Below are positions 60,946 through 64,000 of a stretch of 64,000 nt of DNA, in pieces; position 1 is the first letter of the stretch; each line of letters begins with the position of its first letter. The DNA comes from Acanthosepion pharaonis. Its lineage: Eukaryota > Mollusca > Cephalopoda > Sepiida > Sepiidae. The translations under genes and the position numbers were made by a program. The stretch is taken from assembly GCA_903632075.3 (NCBI GenBank), contig CAHIKZ030000813.1:177001-241000 (forward strand). The letters run 5' to 3'. The notes below the pieces were generated by a model. It made no database searches. It had not been told where the DNA came from and worked only from the letters and a program-made list of their open reading frames with translations.

Positions 60946-61548
60946 AAAGAAAAACTACACGCGTATATACGGTAGCTCTTAGAAATTTTTTTAAAAACCT
61001 TCCTACCATTTGTTGTGCTATTTACACAAACTTGTTAGGTAGGTTACTCATTGTTTTCCTTTTGCTTTGAATGTTTCCTGTGAGTGTTAAATTTTCCTAG
61101 CCCTCTTTCCTCGTTATATTTCTTAGGAGGCTGCCCTATTGGTAGTTTTCTTAAACATCACAAGTTTTTACCAAAACCTTAAAAACTCGGGTCATGTTCT
61201 TAAATAGCCTTATTAGATCTAGACTTTCAAATAGCCTTATTAGATCTAGACTTTCACATAGACAGGGCCGGTGTAAGGCTCTTGTGAACACACCTCCGAA
61301 TCTATGATATGCCTCCCTAGCGAATTTATGATACAGGACCCCAACTCTAATACATCTGCCATATAGTAGTACCAATATTCAAGGTTAGTTCAAAGGTCTC
61401 GTGCAAAGGTTTCGTGACCCCCCCAATCTGTGATATGGCCCCCATCCACTCTAGTACATCTCAATTTTCATATGGTAGTATTCATATAAAATACAAATTT
61501 TATTGCAACCTAATTATGTACAATAATGGATCATATACAATATAGCAG
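60946..61548. other. No gene; a short duplicated block
   Basis: CCTTATTAGATCTAGACTTTC is present twice in tandem at ~61.2 kb. The rest shows nothing recognisable. Confidence 0.5.
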
Positions 61549-62793
61549 TTCTGTCCGAATTTTAACTTTTTGTTAAAATGAACGAAATTTAAAGAGTATT
61601 TTATAATGTCTAATGGAGCTGAACATTATTTTTATGTTTAGATGCATTTAAACTGATCAAATTTTATTTCAGAGAACAATTAAATTTTGTTTGATTAAAT
61701 CCCTGCTAACATGGAAGTACCTAAGAATCATTTGAGGCACATAATGCTTTATGAGTTCAAGAAAGGAAACTCAGCAGCCGAAGCGGCTAGAAACATTCAC
61801 TCAGTTTATGGAGAGGAATGTGTGAATGAAAGAACTTGCAGAAGATGGTTTGCAAAATTCAGAGGTGGAGATTTCACCCTTGAAGATGAAGATCGAACCG
61901 GACGTCCAGTTGAGTTTGATGAAAAGCTTCTTGAAGCAGCCCTTGAAGAAAATCCTGCTTTATCAGTTGAGGAATTGGCAGTGGTTCCCAGTTCAAACCA
62001 TACAACTGTTCATTGTCATCTTCAACAACTTGGCAAAGTTCCTAAACTTGGAAAATGGGTGCCTCATGAATTGTCTGAAAACAACCTCAAATCCCGTGTT
62101 GACATCTGCTCTTCTCTCCATTCTCGCCAACTTGTTTCACCTTTTTTGGATAGACTTGTGACTGCCGACGAAAAATGGATCTTTTATCGAAATGTTAAGC
62201 GTCGTAGACAGTGGCTTGGTAAAGGGGAAGGCCCCCAGCCACAGCCGAGAAGGGAACTTCATGGGCAAAAGGTTCTTCGTTCAATCTGGTGGGATCGCCA
62301 AGGAATAATCCACCTTGAATTCTTACCACCTAATGCATCAATTAATGCTCAAATATACTGTCAGTAATTAGAGTGTTTGAACTGCTCTAGTGAATCGAAA
62401 AGAGGTGATGTTACATCAGGACAATGCGCGACCCGACACAACAAGAATCACATCACAAAAGATCGAAGAACTTGGTTGGGAGAAAATTCCTCATCCACCT
62501 TATTCTCCCGATCTTGCTCCTTCAGACTACCATTTGTTTCGTAGCTTACAGAATCATTTGGAAGAAACAGCTTTTGTAACACAGGAAGAGGTTAAAACTG
62601 ACATTTGTGTGTTCTTCGAATCAACGCCAAAAGAATTTTACAGTAATGGAATTAGTAAGCTTGTTAATAGATGGAAGGAAGTCATAGATAATCAGGACAA
62701 ATACATTGTTGATTGAATCTGTAATTAAATGTAAGATTTGGTCACTTGTTTTCTTTATTCAAAATTCGGACAGAATTTATGGGATGACCTGAT
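61549..62793 (+). mobile_element. mariner-family DNA transposon, broken
   Basis: The sequence TTCTGTCCGAATTTT at 61549-61563 and its exact inverse at 62761-62775 are the inner parts of terminal inverted repeats. The right end continues to GGGATGACCTGATA, as in mariner termini. The left outer terminus is not well matched, so that end may be damaged. Confidence 0.9.
61711..62716 (+). pseudogene. mariner transposase (DD34D), interrupted
   Basis: The first frame (218 codons from 61711) has the DNA-binding part with WFAKFR, GRP (residues 64-66) and WVPHEL (116-121), plus the first catalytic Asp in TADEKW (D153). It ends in a stop at 62365. The second part (in another frame from 62390) has the second Asp in LHQDNARPD (D11) and the third in YSPDLAPSDYHLF (D46), with 34 residues between them. 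A stop, a short deletion and a frame change in the middle inactivate it. It would cut and paste the element. Confidence 0.92.
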
Positions 62794-62904
62794 AGGTAAA
62801 CAATTCAACTAGAAAAAAAATGAAAATAAATACATTGTATGTAAATACAAAATTAGAGGCATGTCACAATGTATTATTCTACCTTAAGTAAATCAACAAT
62901 TATT

Positions 62905-62995
62905 GCATTATTTACATTATTCTAACTGTTAGCCTCATCTTCGTTGCCATATTCACAACGTTTCGGCTGTTTTACGCTCCGGCCTTCTTCAGATG
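62905..62995 (-). repeat. Dispersed element end, relative of the 88-bp satellite
   Basis: 62907-62957 resembles the monomer core (ATTTACATTATT, ACTGTTAGCCTCATCTTCGT, CATATTCAC). Next to it, on the minus strand, is CTGAAGAAGGCCGGAGCGTA with GAAA at 62964-62961. It is the second locus with this arrangement after 33.5 kb. Confidence 0.7.
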
Positions 62996-63062
62996 ATTGA
63001 AATTTCGAACCGAACCCTTTATTTCGTCCCCCCCCCCACCGGGGTAGATTGTTCCAGTTCCA

Positions 63063-63400
63063 ACATTACATACCAATTATTTGCGAATTTTGACTCAGGA
63101 GCTCATACAGAAGGGTTAAAATTGTCCAGGAACGCAGGGCTTAAAGGGTTAAACATTTAGAGTGGTATCCATGGAAATGACGTAATGCCCAGCCGCCGCT
63201 TTACCGATGGTAGAGAAAAATGGCGTAATGCCCAGCCACCGATTCACCGGTGGTAGAGAAAAATGACTTAATGCCCAGCCACCGGTTGAACGGTGGGTAA
63301 ACACTTATAACTATTTCTATATCTACTGTGAAACATTACATACCAATTATTTGCGAATTTTGACTCAGGAGCTCAGGTAGAAGGTCTAAAATTGTTCAAG
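63063..63400. repeat. 269-bp direct repeat enclosing a 43-bp triplicate
   Basis: ACATTACATACCAATTATTT plus the following ~25 bases occur at 63063 and again at 63332. Between them a ~43-bp unit with TAATGCCCAGCCACCG and GGTGGTAGAGAAAAATG is repeated three times (63176-63297). CCACCG/CGGTGG can pair within a unit. Confidence 0.85.
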
Positions 63401-63659
63401 AACGAGGGATTCAAAGGGTTAAAAGTACTTTGCATTTGGTACAAAACGACTGACAATCGGCCTGTCCCTGACCGACAAACTGACGGATTTAGTTTCATTT
63501 AATCCAGTATAAATTTAAAGCTTTCACAAACGAATAAATCAGATTTGAATAATTTTTGTAACACTCCAGATTTATTGAATCAATAACATTATCGCAAATA
63601 TTAACAAACGCTTGAAGAGAGAAACAGAAACATAGTTCATTAGTCAGTTATTAGTTAAT

Positions 63660-63670
63660 TCATTAGCAAC

Positions 63671-63712
<42 letters not shown>

Positions 63713-63953
63713 CATTATTATTATTATTATTTGCGTATGTTGTGTTTGCTTCTTTTGTATCCTGTAGATTATGGTCCTTAGGCACTTTTCTTAGTATATG
63801 GGATGTTCTTAGTAGGGCGATCTTCTGGGCAACTTGTATGTTGATGTTACCTGGGACATTGTTAATAAAATTTTCACACGAGGCCCTGAGTCCGATTACT
63901 ATTGGTACAATCTCAGTCTTCATTCCCCACATCCTGTTAATCTCCATCTCCAA
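63660..63953 (-). pseudogene. RTE-like LINE C-terminal tail with (AAT)n
   Basis: The minus strand reads EIVPIVIGLRASCENFINNV, then NIQVAQKIALLRTSHILRKV, the usual end of RTE-like ORF2 proteins. It then has a stretch shared with 8.8 kb and a (AAT)n run (63670-63730 as (ATT)n). The rest of the LINE would lie beyond the window; the right edge is again (ATT)n. Confidence 0.7.
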
Positions 63954-63958
63954 TTTCT

Positions 63959-63965
63959 ATTATTG

Positions 63966-64000
<35 letters not shown>
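63959..64000. repeat. (ATT)n microsatellite at the window edge
   Basis: Trinucleotide run continuing out of the window. Confidence 0.95.

Overview
The window looks like gene-poor, repeat-dominated DNA from a marine invertebrate, most plausibly a cephalopod or other mollusc. I infer this from the long (TA)n/(CA)n/(GATA)n tracts, LINE remnants with (AAT)n tails, tRNA- and 5S-like repeats, a hammerhead-ribozyme motif and a mariner copy. The phylum is an inference, not a proof. I could support no host protein-coding gene. Every recognisable protein is transposon or endogenous-retrovirus derived, and all are broken.

Layout. 1-10.5 kb: a LINE 3' end, a 376-bp element with terminal inverted repeats carrying a hammerhead core, long purine-rich tracts, MITE-like palindromes and LINE tails. 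10.6-30.7 kb: an array of 63-bp satellite monomers. At 12.73-27.92 kb it is split by a minus-strand Ty3/Gypsy-type endogenous retrovirus with gag (four zinc knuckles), protease, RT-RNase H, integrase and a baculovirus-F/errantivirus-type envelope. This element has three ~2.1-2.25 kb LTRs; two abut directly with no internal region between them. A ~130-bp tRNA-like module at the end of the LTRs occurs two, one and zero times. 30.8-34.4 kb: MITE-like repeats and an element end that resembles the monomer of the next satellite. 34.4-47.4 kb: about 13 kb of an 88-bp satellite (roughly 148 monomers) with a 176-bp dimeric higher-order repeat in its middle and a ~526-bp repeat near its start. 47.4-58.2 kb: a mosaic of LINE pieces, a 482-bp tandem duplication, a CTAT-flanked insertion holding a 38-bp minisatellite, and a ~1.84-kb inverted repeat around a 2.6-kb spacer. 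58.3-64 kb: a full-length diverged 5S-like sequence, a cluster of tRNA-Gln-like SINE heads, a LINE C-terminus, a broken mariner (DD34D) and another LINE tail.

How the parts relate. The retrovirus-like element is nested in the 63-bp array: both edges break at the same point of the monomer. The 88-bp monomer closely matches the subterminal part of dispersed elements at 33.5 kb and 62.9 kb, which suggests a satellite born from a mobile-element end. A recurrent YTGANRA-hairpin-GAAA motif (hammerhead-like) lies near several of these ends. Many differences between the LTRs, and the many frameshifts, involve homopolymer length, so part of the apparent gene decay may be sequencing or assembly error.
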